This document shows, in pieces, positions 51,506 through 61,299 of a stretch of DNA of 64,000 nucleotides (the stretch's first letter is position 1; each line of letters opens with the position of its first letter). A program made the translations under genes and the position numbers. The stretch is from Phytophthora colocasiae (Eukaryota; Oomycota; Peronosporomycetes; Peronosporales; Peronosporaceae). A model generated the notes under the pieces. That model made no database searches. It saw only the letters and a program-made list of their open reading frames with translations, and had not been told where the DNA came from. The stretch lies in the NCBI GenBank assembly GCA_018806915.1, contig JAGKQI010000037.1, positions 186,001 through 250,000 of the forward strand, read 5' to 3'.

Positions 51506-54493
51506 CTACGGTTGTGCTGGTTTAGCTAAGCTGCCAGGAGATTTCTTCGGCTTCTTCGGCTTCAATTTGTAAAGATCCGAGCTCGTGCGAACCTTACCTT
51601 TGCCTGAGAACAAATTCTTCGAGATGTAAAACCGATGATATTTGTCCCAGCATGTCCAAGACACGTGCGGGCACATGAAGGCCTTTGGAACGCCTTCTGT
51701 GTGGACAACTTTGCACAACGCCACGCCGTGTAGAACGCAATAATTGGTGACTTCTGTAGGGTAGCGTTCCTCCCATCGGCACACAACGCACTGTCTCCGT
51801 TTTCGGTTCATCTCCTGAAAAACTTGTCTAGAAGACACTGCGGAGCAAGCTGTTTTCGCGCTGGAAGAAGCGTCTACGACTCCATCGTCCCCCGACGTCC
51901 ATACCGCACTAACAGGTTGTTGCTGTGGCGTCGATCCCAAACTCCCGCCATCGGTGAACAGCATGTTCTGCTCGCTGGGAGCATCTTTCCATTTACCGTT
52001 GAAGAGCTCCGTTACTAGCTGTACAATAAAGTCGCGGTGGGGGTCCCTATCACTGTCCAGACCCAGCGCGAGTTTGCGCGTCAGGAATGCATTTGCTCGA
52101 GCGACATCCACCAAAGCCAATCCAAGCTTCTTGAACCACTTCTTGAAGGAATGACCATCAGCAATTGAAAACCTTCCTCGTATCTGATCTAAGCGATCAA
52201 CACCTTGCATGTAGGTGTTATACTCCTTCACGCACGTCGGGGCGCTGAATGTACGTTTGTTGGTTTGGACGTGGCGCTCCACCGTCGTCAGGGTTGACGC
52301 GTCAGCCGTTGAAACAACATTTACAATTGCGCTGTCGTACCAGGATGCAGCAACAATTTTGTGGATCGTTGACACAGCCTGGCGCGATGACCCTCTGAAA
52401 CACTCCTTCTTCTCCAGCCTCACATGCTGTGGAAAATGGGCACTCTTTTTGCGAACAGTACCTCGAGAGTACAGACCTTTCACCCGTAGAGCTTCTATTA
52501 GTTGTACTGATGTGTAGTAGTTGTCAGAGTTCACCACACGGCCCGAGCCAAACACTGGACGGACAACTTCAAGCACACACTGCCGAATCGCTGACGTGGC
52601 CGCCAGCTCACTGCCAATTTCATTTGCCTCCTCGACCGACGCAACACCGGCTAGCCGGTCTGATATTGTACTCGCGCAATGAAGTCTAAAGTTCAGGGAA
52701 ATCCACGACGTGGCGCAGCACATCATATAAATCCGAAAGTGGTACTTGCCCACAGGCTTCATTGGGTTGTAGACGATAAGAGGTTTACCGTACTTGGATC
52801 GGCAGGCGACACTGGCCTCGTCCAGCGCAACGTTTCTGCCAATTTCAACATATTTTGGTCCTGTAGACTTGAGCAAGTTGAGCAGCGGGCGAATACGAGC
52901 TGCCTGGTCGTTGTTGGCGCTATTCGGCTGGACGCAACGGAAGGTAAAGCATTGCCGCAACTGCTTAAAGCGTCGAAGTGGCATGATGTTGTCGAGACCC
53001 ACAGTTTTACCGCCGAAAATCACATCCTCCACTTGAGTACCCCAGTAGTTGCTGTACTCGCCCTTGTCAACGAGCGACATGTAAAACAAGATGCCCAGGA
53101 ACGTCATGATCTCTTGAAGGGTGAATGGCATCCTGAGCGCGATGTTATTCAATCGGGCATAGCTGTTTGTCTCCCCCAGAACTTGTTGCCAAAATCCTAC
53201 CGGAATATACGCAAAAAAACTTGCTGAAGCTGAGTGCTCGAAAATATGACGGAACTCTGGTCGCAGTCTCGTACATGTAGTAGTAGTTTCATCTGAGTGC
53301 TGATAAAGATCGCCAGGAGCTTCCATTTCTTGTGACGGCTCGAAGCGAAAGTTCACGATAGCTTCCACTTGCGCAATAGAATTCGGGACCGACATCGGAG
53401 GTTCATAGTGGTCCATGCAAACTTCGAGGCCATCGATACCTCCATCAATTACAACGCTTTCTCCTGAGTCCACAGCACAGAGTTTACTCCAGCCAGGTCC
53501 ATTTGCCCGAGCGTGAAGCGAGCTGTAGTTCGTATTGCCGCGTTGTATCATACCCAAAGACATGTTCTCCACGTGAGATTGAAACTGAGAGTCGAGCCAC
53601 CTGACTTGATATCGTCCCTTCACAAGACGACAAACTCTTCCAACAATGTATGCACTACCAACACCAGCATATTTTCTTGAGGAAGCCCAACCTTCTTTTG
53701 TAGGCGAAAAAGCAACCAGTGTGTCCACATACAGAGCTGACAGCGATGGCGATTGTCCCGATGCACTTCGTCCAGATCTCGTAACTGCGGGTGGCGGTGT
53801 TGATATATGTCCTTGCAAAGGCGGCGCATTTTGAGTGTTTGCAGTCGCGTCGGGCACCACATCTGCATTCTGCGTCGAAACACTTGTTAGCCCATTCTCA
53901 CAATCGACGACTGGAGCTACTTGTGGCGCTAGATATTGGCCAGCCTCTGGTGCGGCGAGTTGTGCGCTCAACACCTCGACGCTTGGCTGGAGAAGAGCTG
54001 AATTTGAAGTCGGTGTCGCTGGTACATCCGTAGCTTCGACGCCTAAAGCGAGTTGTGCCGCTAGACTCCGGTCAGCACCGGACGCGGCGAGTTGTACTTC
54101 CGATGATTGGGTACCGGGCTGAGCAAGAGCTTCCAATGTTTGTACAGCTGTGGGTTGTAGTTGTTCTTCAAGCGCAGAAGTCAAATTTCTCTTGGGCTTA
54201 TTCTTGCTTCCGCGCGGCCGTCCTCGCTTGCGTGGAGGCTCTCCAGAGGGTGCCTCGCTGCTCGTTAGCTTCGCCTTGTTCTTTGACCCCTTTGGCCTCC
54301 CACGTTTCTTAGGAAGTGGTGCTTTTGGCACCTCTGGGGGGCTTGCGATAGGAAGAGAGATTGCTGACCTGGCTCCAACTTCATTGTCGTAGCTCGCTTC
54401 CTCTCCAACCTCCCGGGCAGAGGGCGAAGGGGTGCCTCGCTGTGGTTGCTGTCCATGGAATCCTCGTCCGTTTAAGTAGTTATCGTATTCCAC
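51506..54493 (-). CDS. piggyBac transposase 2 with two AT-hooks, open
   Basis: An open frame of 995 codons. There is no ATG near its 5' end: the first codon is GTG, and an acceptor-like ATTATGTAG lies just upstream, so a short first exon is probably missing from this call. The N-terminal 120 residues carry two AT-hooks (KKRGRPKGSKNK, RKRGRPRGSKNK). A chromo/tudor-like small domain follows (YIVGRVCRLVKGRYQVRWLD). The catalytic core has NVALDEASVACRSKYG, VVNSDNYYTSVQLIEA and MQGVDRLDQIRGRFSI with all three aspartates. The C-terminus has a Cys/His zinc-binding region (CVVCRWEERYPTEVTNYC, MCPHVSWTCWDKYH). No stop or shift is seen, so it may be active. It is distinct from transposase 1 in length, ends and accessory domains. 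Confidence 0.85.
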   Translation of the reverse strand: MEYDNYLNGRGFHGQQPQRGTPSPSAREVGEEASYDNEVGARSAISLPIASPPEVPKAPLPKKRGRPKGSKNKAKLTSSEAPSGEPPRKRGRPRGSKNKPKRNLTSALEEQLQPTAVQTLEALAQPGTQSSEVQLAASGADRSLAAQLALGVEATDVPATPTSNSALLQPSVEVLSAQLAAPEAGQYLAPQVAPVVDCENGLTSVSTQNADVVPDATANTQNAPPLQGHISTPPPAVTRSGRSASGQSPSLSALYVDTLVAFSPTKEGWASSRKYAGVGSAYIVGRVCRLVKGRYQVRWLDSQFQSHVENMSLGMIQRGNTNYSSLHARANGPGWSKLCAVDSGESVVIDGGIDGLEVCMDHYEPPMSVPNSIAQVEAIVNFRFEPSQEMEAPGDLYQHSDETTTTCTRLRPEFRHIFEHSASASFFAYIPVGFWQQVLGETNSYARLNNIALRMPFTLQEIMTFLGILFYMSLVDKGEYSNYWGTQVEDVIFGGKTVGLDNIMPLRRFKQLRQCFTFRCVQPNSANNDQAARIRPLLNLLKSTGPKYVEIGRNVALDEASVACRSKYGKPLIVYNPMKPVGKYHFRIYMMCCATSWISLNFRLHCASTISDRLAGVASVEEANEIGSELAATSAIRQCVLEVVRPVFGSGRVVNSDNYYTSVQLIEALRVKGLYSRGTVRKKSAHFPQHVRLEKKECFRGSSRQAVSTIHKIVAASWYDSAIVNVVSTADASTLTTVERHVQTNKRTFSAPTCVKEYNTYMQGVDRLDQIRGRFSIADGHSFKKWFKKLGLALVDVARANAFLTRKLALGLDSDRDPHRDFIVQLVTELFNGKWKDAPSEQNMLFTDGGSLGSTPQQQPVSAVWTSGDDGVVDASSSAKTACSAVSSRQVFQEMNRKRRQCVVCRWEERYPTEVTNYCVLHGVALCKVVHTEGVPKAFMCPHVSWTCWDKYHRFYISKNLFSGKGKVRTSSDLYKLKPKKPKKSPGSLAKPAQP

Positions 54494-54589
54494 AGGGAGC
54501 TACATAATAGCCAACGCGGGTGAAAACGCAAATGATTCGATCATGTTTGAAAGGGATAAGTTTATAGAAAATACTTGGTATAATGGACT

Positions 54590-54799
54590 TCATACATTCT
54601 TTAGCATAGTAAAACCAGCATACACGCGCTCTTCGGAGCGTATCTTAGCGGCACGAGGAATGAACGGCTCTTGTCGGTGGCAGTAGATGATATCCACGTA
54701 GTCCAGCTCCAGACGCTTGAGAGACGCCTTTGATGTGAGCAGAACTTCCAGTGACCGACGTCTCGGCCTCCTCAAACGACGTTGTCGTGTCTCAGTCAC
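54590..54799 (-). pseudogene. Aldo-keto reductase (Kv-beta-like) fragment
   Basis: About 35 recognisable codons (LLTSKASLKRLELDYVDIIY, then CHRQEP) match the conserved 'SLKRLQLDYVDxxxxHR' strand-helix of aldo-keto reductases, especially potassium-channel beta-like ones. Sequence on both sides does not continue the fold. It lies between the transposase and the methyltransferase relic inside piggyBac 2 on the same strand, and is either a captured exon piece or part of a chimeric 5' exon. Confidence 0.5.
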
Positions 54800-54900
54800 A
54801 GAAGAGATCTCGTCGTAGGTGGTGCTGGATGCAGAGGGGGCGGATGTTTCCTCTTCAGACGTGAAAACGCAGATTGTATTGTATTGAAGGCCAGATCATA

Positions 54901-56134
54901 TCAACAATGCTTGACTTTGTAAATGTAAAAGGGTACGAGCTTGGCTTTCCAGCTACATGGCACATCAACGGTTTTGGCGAGCTCGAAGGAACTGCAGAAA
55001 CGGTTAGTGCATAGTTTTCGATGGCGAGGGCAGAAGTTTACACCACTCATCAAAATACGTACGGTGGACATCGAGATGAGTTGCGCTTTCACCTTCTCGA
55101 TAACCTTTTGTTGGAAGAGCATGTTGCTCCAGTATACAACGGTGGCGTCTGCAACGGGGAATTCGTGGGGGAGCTGGATATCAGTAACATCCCGGCAAAT
55201 AAAGGACGCCCTCTCTTGAAATGTCCGGTAGTAAAGACTATTTCTCATAGCATTTACACCAGCACGCTGGATATCTTGGCGAATCTCTATGCCAATAGCA
55301 CGTTGCACGTGGGTCTGGAGTATCAGTTGGGCAACCACGTTACCGAGTCCAGCCCCAATGTCCACGAAAACGTCACTTCCTCCAGGAGCTTTGTTATACC
55401 AGCAGGTAAAATCTCACCGACATTACGGTAGATGGAGTGCCCATTGTACGTCTTGACCAACTTGGCGGGAATTGCCACAAAAATACTTGCAACAGCTTCC
55501 TCTGCTTTCATTGGCAAAAATGATGGTGGTGTTGTCGTCTCTGCTGGTCGCATCGAGACTGTCGTTGCTGGTACAGTAGTTCTTGCCGCTATCCTGGCGG
55601 CTTCAGGACGAATATAGAGCGGGGGATCAGCCTCGGGAGCTTGAAGGCCCCCATCGACTGGCCCTGAGAGTGTATCTGCATATCAACCCCCAGTGGCGTT
55701 ATGGCACTTGCATCCGGTCGATTCGAAGCGCTAGCACGAGGTGCCCTTGGTAGTTGAGGAGCTGTCGCAATAGCTCGTAGTTGCTGAATTTCCGCAGGAG
55801 GCCGCCCTCGAGACCGCTGCACTGGCGTAAAAAAACTTCGAGGGAACTGCGAGATTTGGTTGCCATACGATCTTTTCAAAGACCTTAGCCGCTGTTTTGC
55901 GGCGGAAATCTGCCCTGTGTGACGCATGTTGTGCACCACGTTTGCCCACACGATTCGCGCGCCGGCATCCTCGTATCGCCGCACTAGTTGGACGAGTTGC
56001 TTGTCGTCGTCGAAGCTGAATGATGTTCTGACCATTGAATTCACCTGGTGGCGAGTAGGAAAATCCCGTGGTGAAGTTGTTTGAAAAAAAGTATGGAAAA
56101 TCAGTCTTGGTTTTATGTTCACGAGCCGGAACAT
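54901..56134 (-). pseudogene. SANT-domain / Dot1-like methyltransferase relic carried by piggyBac 2
   Basis: The first part (56134-55589) contains a Myb/SANT-like domain: FSFDDDKQLVQLVRRYEDAG, RIVWANVVHNMRHTG. It has a proline/alanine linker and ends at a stop. The frame changes near 55620 and continues RPEAARIAARTTVPATTVSM and NGHSIYRNVGEILPAG. It shifts again near 55390 into VFVDIGAGLGNVVAQLIL (SAM-binding motif I), AIGIEIRQD, and ATVVYWSNMLFQQKVIEKVK (the Dot1 'NNFAF'-like strand), and ends at 54901. Dot1-fold enzymes methylate H3K79. The family is supported by motif order rather than a search. Two frame changes mean a relic, unless introns were missed. Confidence 0.65.
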
Positions 56135-56313
56135 TTTGTCAGAGACGCGACTTAGCAGAGTTTTCTGATTGGTAGTATTCGAATACAGGCTGGGTTAGGC
56201 TTGAACATTTGTCAACCAGGGCATTCTGACCCTTTTGATGGCGGTATGGCTTCCCATCTTGTAGATTGGCATCAAAAGGGTCAGAATGCACCGCTTGTTC
56301 ACAAAAGGGTTAA

Positions 56314-57048
56314 ACCTACTCATTACGCTGTTTTTTAATATTTAAGCTCTACTCTTGATAACCTAACCCCAGCATTTTTAACATGTTGGAGGTTCCAACA
56401 TACATAATTGTTTCCAATACATTGAGCTCGAGCTTAAATGAAATATTAGGAATACCAAACTAGCCCCGAATAACACAAAACTTTTGTGGAAAAGGCATTT
56501 GGCAACGCAGCAGACCATCGCCACGGCACCAGCGGGACATCAAAAACACAACACAATCCCTGACAAACACCATAAACTCTAGCAGAGCACCATGACAAAG
56601 ACGAAACATACTTTTGTATCGTTGGTACGAGAACAGAGGGTAGGTTTAAACGTCTCAAATACTGCGAGTGGCTTATAGCCCTCCATTCTAGAACGCGAGA
56701 CGTCAGAGGCTGGTCTTCAGTAGCGTGCAGCGTGCAGCCAGCAGCAGCCGATAAGGAGGAGCGGCTCTCTGGTTGAGAGTGAAGCATATTAGCGCTGGAC
56801 CTGGCCGTTGGGCCTTGAAGAAAGGTGTGATGTCAGTAGCCAGCCTGCACGTACTGCTAGGAGAAGATCTATCAACGGCTGCAGCGAAATTTAGTAAGTT
56901 ATACGAGCTAGTGTTGTTTTAGACTGTTGGTTTTGACATGGTTTGTGCTGTTGTGTGTTGGAGATGTATGTATATGTAGACAATGAGAGGATATAATGAA
57001 GAAGAGTGAAAATGACAACACTTTCGATCAATTTGTCATGTTGCCGTT
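56314..57048. other. Intergenic, nothing recognised
   Basis: Sequence right of piggyBac 2. A 113-codon minus frame (56446-56787) shows no family features and is not called. Confidence 0.4.
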
Positions 57049-58860
57049 TCAAAGTCGTTCAAGGGCGTGTCCAATGCTACGTGGGCGCCCTGTATTCTGA
57101 ATGCGTTTCCTGTGCATCGGTATCTCCTCATCTGACTCTTCCACAAAGCTGCGAGATTGCTGGGCGAATAACAAGTGGCAGCAGTACCCCCATTTTGAAA
57201 TGATACTTGCACGGGCAGTACGCGGTACTAAGGTCGACGGGCCTGTCAGTTTGTGGCTGTCCTTCCACCTCCATTCGCGCGTAGTGAACACTAAACTGAG
57301 CGGATATCAAGATATCTTCTCTAACACGGTTAAGTGCAGGAACAAACGTCCGCATTGGAGGCATCGCGCGCACGTGGACGAGCGCCGGATTATCATCACC
57401 AAGGTTAAAGTCAATGCTGGATCGGGTGATGGGATTCTCTTCAAGGAGACCGCGCCGACGAAGATCTCTCGAACACGTTTGAAGTGTGGCTGGGCAGGTT
57501 GGTAAGATCAAGAAGGGAGGCAGAGCCATCGAGCGGCGGCCACAACACGCAAACAGCTGTACGAGAAGCATTTCCATCTTTAGCTGACGGTGATGCGTGT
57601 AGTCACGCTTCAACGCCCGGTTAAACTGCTCAACCGGGTTGTTGGTTGTAGCGAACCCAGGCGGCTTGTAGAAAGTCTGTCAGTTCGCGAAGTTGCCACG
57701 AAGCCATTGAGCCTTCGTGTCGGTAGCAAAGGCGCTTAGATCGGGATGCTCTGCCCACTGATTTAGCATATCTTCCTTATTCACAGCACATTCCTCGCCA
57801 CTACCAGCAAAATGGTAATATATTCCGCTGAATACCAATTGGGGAAGAACTGAGCTCATCCCGCGTTTTTTTTTCACATAGCTTTGCAACTACATGATAA
57901 AAACACATTAGGGACACGAAGTTACAGTCCGCAAAAACGCTCCGAAACGTCTTGAGTTGTGCCTTGTCCGCGTCACCAAGGATAAACTTGTCTTGCATTT
58001 CTGATCCATTAACCCTCGCGTACATGCGGCGCAATGCAACAAGCGCTGTTGCGAAATGCGCTTCTTACAGCTGCGACGTAATGGACAGCGCGACCAAGTG
58101 AAATGTCCGCGAAACGTCTGTGGTGCCGCACACAAGTACCGGGTAGCCAACGCTGTTCAGCTTGAACGTTGCGTCGAGGTGTAGCACGAAGGTACCCGGG
58201 TCGCGTGCATTATTTCGAAGCATGGCTTTGGTGGTCATGACGACCAAAAACGGCTTGGCGTCAGAGCCGTTTCCTATCGCGGGAATGCCAGACGGGTCAT
58301 ACTCATTAGTGAACGTAAAGGTATCGTGGTCACCTTCACGTCCACTAAATGCTGCAGCTCGAACCGCTTCCAAGATTAACTTGTGCTTGTCGTTACCACC
58401 CAGGCGCGTTTGGCGAAAGTGATGCACGATGTTTTGCGCTGTGTGTAGGCTAGGGAGTGCGGCAGTTGCGAGATTAAACTTCAGCCCAAGTGCACGGAGA
58501 ATATGTAGTGGTATTAGATTTTCACGGGCGAGCTCCGTAATGAAGTTGCGCTGGCGTGGCGTGATACCAGCCTTCCGTAGAGCTAGTAGTCCGCTCCGGA
58601 CATACAAGCCCGGCACATTTTGCTGGTAGTGATAGGGTAAACAAACACCAATACACAATTACAGTGCGCGCCAAATCATTAAGACCGTCGATTTTGTGCA
58701 CGGTCCCGCTGATAACTTCGTCTCTAGGACGAGTTGCGGGGCGCTGTTTAGATATGGCATTTGTATTGTAGTTATCTAGCCGCTGCTTGTAGTAACAACT
58801 ACGAATTCGGCCTCCATCACAGGCTAGTATACAAATTGACCGCTTCCGTACCTGCGTCAA
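57049..58860 (-). pseudogene. Mutator-like (MULE) transposase pseudogene
   Basis: The remnant is read over several frames on the minus strand. The N-terminal part has a charged FLYWCH-like region (RKRSICILACDGGRIRSCYY). The catalytic core: FVLHLDATFKLNSVGYPVLV (first Asp), ILGDADKAQLKTFRSVF (second Asp), LMCFYHVVAKLCEK (conserved His), and TTNNPVEQFNRALKRDY (Glu) after an in-frame TGA where Trp is expected. A SWIM zinc finger follows (CPCKYHFK, then in another frame WGYCCHLLFAQQ). At least four frameshifts or stops make it inactive. Terminal repeats were not located. Confidence 0.75.
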
Positions 58861-59029
58861 AACTTAGAGCCGCCCCATTTTTCTGTCAAAAATAACACTT
58901 TTCTGAACTCGCATACAAACTCCTTTATTAAAATAATCGAACATAGTATGGAGAGATGGAGATGGAGAAAAATCGATGCAGGCAGCGCTCTAGCGGCTTG
59001 AGCTAGTGCTCTCTGCCCTTCAATTTAAA

Positions 59030-59182
59030 ATGGGCCGCAGACCTGCCCTCACTAACCAGGAATACTGGTGCGCAATCAGCTTTCACGACGGAGGAGTCTT
59101 ATTGCGCGAGATCTGGCGCAAAACCGGCCGCTCAAGAACCTCAGCAAGGAACGCGATCAGGGCGGAGAGTGTATATTCTTAA
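59030..59182 (+). pseudogene. Tc1-type transposase N-terminal stub
   Basis: 51 codons (MGRRPALTNQEYWCAISF, then REIWRKTGRSRTSARNAIRA) followed by TAA. The sequence has the pattern of the Tc1/mariner helix-turn-helix (AIxxxxxGxxxREIxRxTGRSRTsvxxxI). No catalytic domain follows, because a Harbinger-type end begins at 59216. Confidence 0.55.
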
Positions 59183-59484
59183 TCGTGGTACGTCTGCTTA
59201 GCGGTATTATGTTAAGGGGGTGTTTGGATCCGAAAATAAATCACGATTGTATCTCCAAAATCGCGACTTTCACCAGATCGTGAGTTTTCGACTGATTGCG
59301 TATCCAAACAGGAGGACAATCTCAATAAAAAAATCGCAACTCTTACATCACAATCTACGTCCGAACATCACACATCCAAACGCCTCCTAAAAGATCTCGA
59401 TCCCCGTCAAAGATCGCGATTCCAAAGTTTCTACTCCGACCAGAAACTTTTATCGTCATTCTCCCCCGTCGTGGGCACCAAAAC

Positions 59485-60500
59485 ATGGCCTCCCAAGACC
59501 AGGAGCGCGCTTCCTGGAACAGCGAGAAGGATGCTTTCCTTGTGGAAGCCATGACGCAACAAGCGCAAGCAGGAAAACGGGCTGACAGTGGCTTCAAGAA
59601 GGAGGCGTGGTCTGAAGTGCTTGTCGCGATTAACTCCCGCTTCGGTACGAAGCTAGGGAAGCAGCAAATCAAGTCAAGACTGGCGGCGATACGTGCAGTG
59701 TCTTCGCTACAAACATTGCGGATATTAACTGAGTTTCCAACCTTCTGCAGCTGAAGGGAATCTATACATCGATCAAGGCAATGCTAGACGCGTCGGGTTT
59801 TGGCTGGGATGACGAGCGCCATGTCGTACTGGTTCACGACTCTGTTTGGGACGACTACGTTAAGGTATCTTTCTCTTTATCTGCCATTTTCAGATTTTTA
59901 ACGATAGTTTATACGCAGTGTCATCCAAAAGTTGTTGATTATCGTAGAAAAGCCATGCCATTGTACGACAAGCTTCAGGATCTCTTTGATGGCACGTATG
60001 CTACTGGAGAATTTGCACTGGCCTCGGAAGAACCATGCCCACAAGACTTTGTCACGCGGCCGCTTGCTCCGCAGCTAACGTTGCAATCCACCCCCTCGGA
60101 GCAGGAACCGCTTAACGAGTCTTCATCAGAACAAAATCCAGCCGTACCATCCCAGCAACCGGAGCCAAGAGCTGAAGCAAAAATCGCTTCTGACAACAGG
60201 ACGTTCAGCGCCACAACTACAAAAAAAAGGCGCAGCGAAAGTGGGGGAGTATTGATTGCTGAAGCAATTAGTGAGGTCGCTGCGGAAATGCGCCATAGGA
60301 CGTCCAAAATGAAAGCATTGTCGCCGTCGCAGCGAGCCGTCAAGTTGCTGCAGAAGGATTATGCCGATCTCTCAACGGAAAGCCTCGTTCATGCGTTTGA
60401 TGTAATGCTGGACGAAAAAACGGCAATGGTCTTTTTGGTTCTGGAGGCAGGACCGACTCGCGATGCCTGGATGAACAAGCAGCTTAGTGTTACTCACTAA
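59485..60500 (+). CDS. Myb/SANT-like partner protein of Harbinger element 2
   Basis: The CDS is join(59485..59697, 59751..59864, 59919..60500), 302 residues. The Myb_DNA-bind_3-like domain starts ERASWNSEKDAFLVEAMTQQ, then KKEAWSEVLVAINSRFGTKL, KQQIKSRLAAIRA, and after the first intron LKGIYTSIKAMLDASGFGWD, a typical end of this domain. A Ser/Pro/Glu linker and a C-terminal helical tail (LSPSQRAVKLLQKDYADLST) follow. Both introns (53-54 nt) have GT-AG ends and keep the frame. It is intact, although its transposase is interrupted. Confidence 0.75.
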
Positions 60501-60612
60501 GAGAGTGTTCCGAATGCCAGAAAAGCTGTTGTATTAAAAATGACTAACGACGTTGAAAAGCTACATACGAATTCCACATATTCTTAGCTAGTTGGTCGCG
60601 AAAATTGCTTGC

Positions 60613-60874
60613 TTACTGATAGCTTCCACTGGAATCGCTTTCCACTCTGAAGACATCTGGTTCAGCGTCGTCAAGCTCTTCTTCAAGCTCACCATAGGGG
60701 TCATCTGGTAAATCTTTCTGAAGCCTGATAAAATTATGCAGTACACAGCATGCACGGACATTTTTTGCCTGTGTCTCTACTGAGTATTCTGGTCCCTGCT
60801 TTAAGATGGAGAATCGTCGCTTTAAAACTCCAAAAGCCCTCTCAATGACATTACGGGCTTGAGCATTGTTAAAG
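60613..60874 (-). pseudogene. C-terminal part of Harbinger transposase 2
   Basis: The reading HFNNAQARNVIERAFGVLKR, RFSILKQGPEYSVETQAKNV, RACCVLHNFIRLQKDLPDDP contains the catalytic Glu region (RNVIERAFGVLKRRF) of DDE_Tnp_4 and ends with an acidic tail at the stop 60613-60615. The upstream part is displaced by the Copia element beginning at 60875, so the D-D residues are beyond it and outside the window. Confidence 0.8.
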
Positions 60875-61293
60875 TGAATAAACGCTCAGAGAATGTCTTT
60901 AATCAACTGTCTTTATTGATTTTATCTCTCTCTACCGCTAACTTATGCTATCCTTACGAACGTGCTCAGTCCGAAGCAAAAGCGGTTGTGAGAGGAATGA
61001 ATTCTCTCCCTCTTGCCTCCGGTTCCTCATCGCACAAATGGTGCCTCTCTCCAGAGAGACGGTACTAGCCAATCACAGCTAGGCTACGTACTTGTTAACT
61101 GACCACAGACTGTATCTTCACTTGATTAACCTTAGCTAAACTATAGCCTTAATTAACTTAAATACAAATCTGTTGGCTCAGTAGCCACTGAACCTATCTG
61201 GAGATCAGATGTGTCGGTTGCCTACCGACACAGCTGACTCCACAGAGGGTTCTCCTCTGCGCCTGATCTCCCCAGTGGAGATCGGGCGCAACA
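60875..61293 (-). repeat. 3' LTR of a Copia retrotransposon
   Basis: On the minus strand it starts TGTTGCGCCCGATCTCC directly after a purine tract ACTTAGTGGGAG (61294-61305) and ends TTATTCA at 60875, with TG...CA ends. Length 419 bp. The second LTR and the target duplication are outside the window; TAAAG at 60870-60874 would be the duplication. Confidence 0.75.
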
Positions 61294-61299
61294 CTCCCA

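Larger units (their letters stand above)
50175..56309 (-). mobile_element. piggyBac element 2, cargo-bearing
   Basis: A 6135-bp element flanked by TTAA at 50171-50174 (shared with element 1) and 56310-56313. The terminal inverted repeat is CCCTTTTGTGAAC, perfect over 13 bp, followed by GCATTCTGACCC repeats in both ends. The right end also has a hairpin with 20-bp arms (56221-56240 and 56270-56289). Besides the transposase it holds three host-like gene remnants. Confidence 0.9.
59216..60874. mobile_element. Harbinger/Tourist-type element 2, truncated by a Copia insertion
   Basis: The left end GGGGGTGTTTGGATCC follows a TAA/TTA target-like triplet (59212-59215), as in Tourist-type PIF/Harbinger elements. 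It holds a Myb-like gene on plus and the C-terminus of a DDE transposase on minus. The transposase reading ends exactly where a Copia LTR starts. Confidence 0.7.

Noticed and set aside
56446..56787. 113-codon minus-strand frame right of piggyBac 2
   Set aside because: No start context, no promoter motif and no recognisable fold. It is most likely chance.
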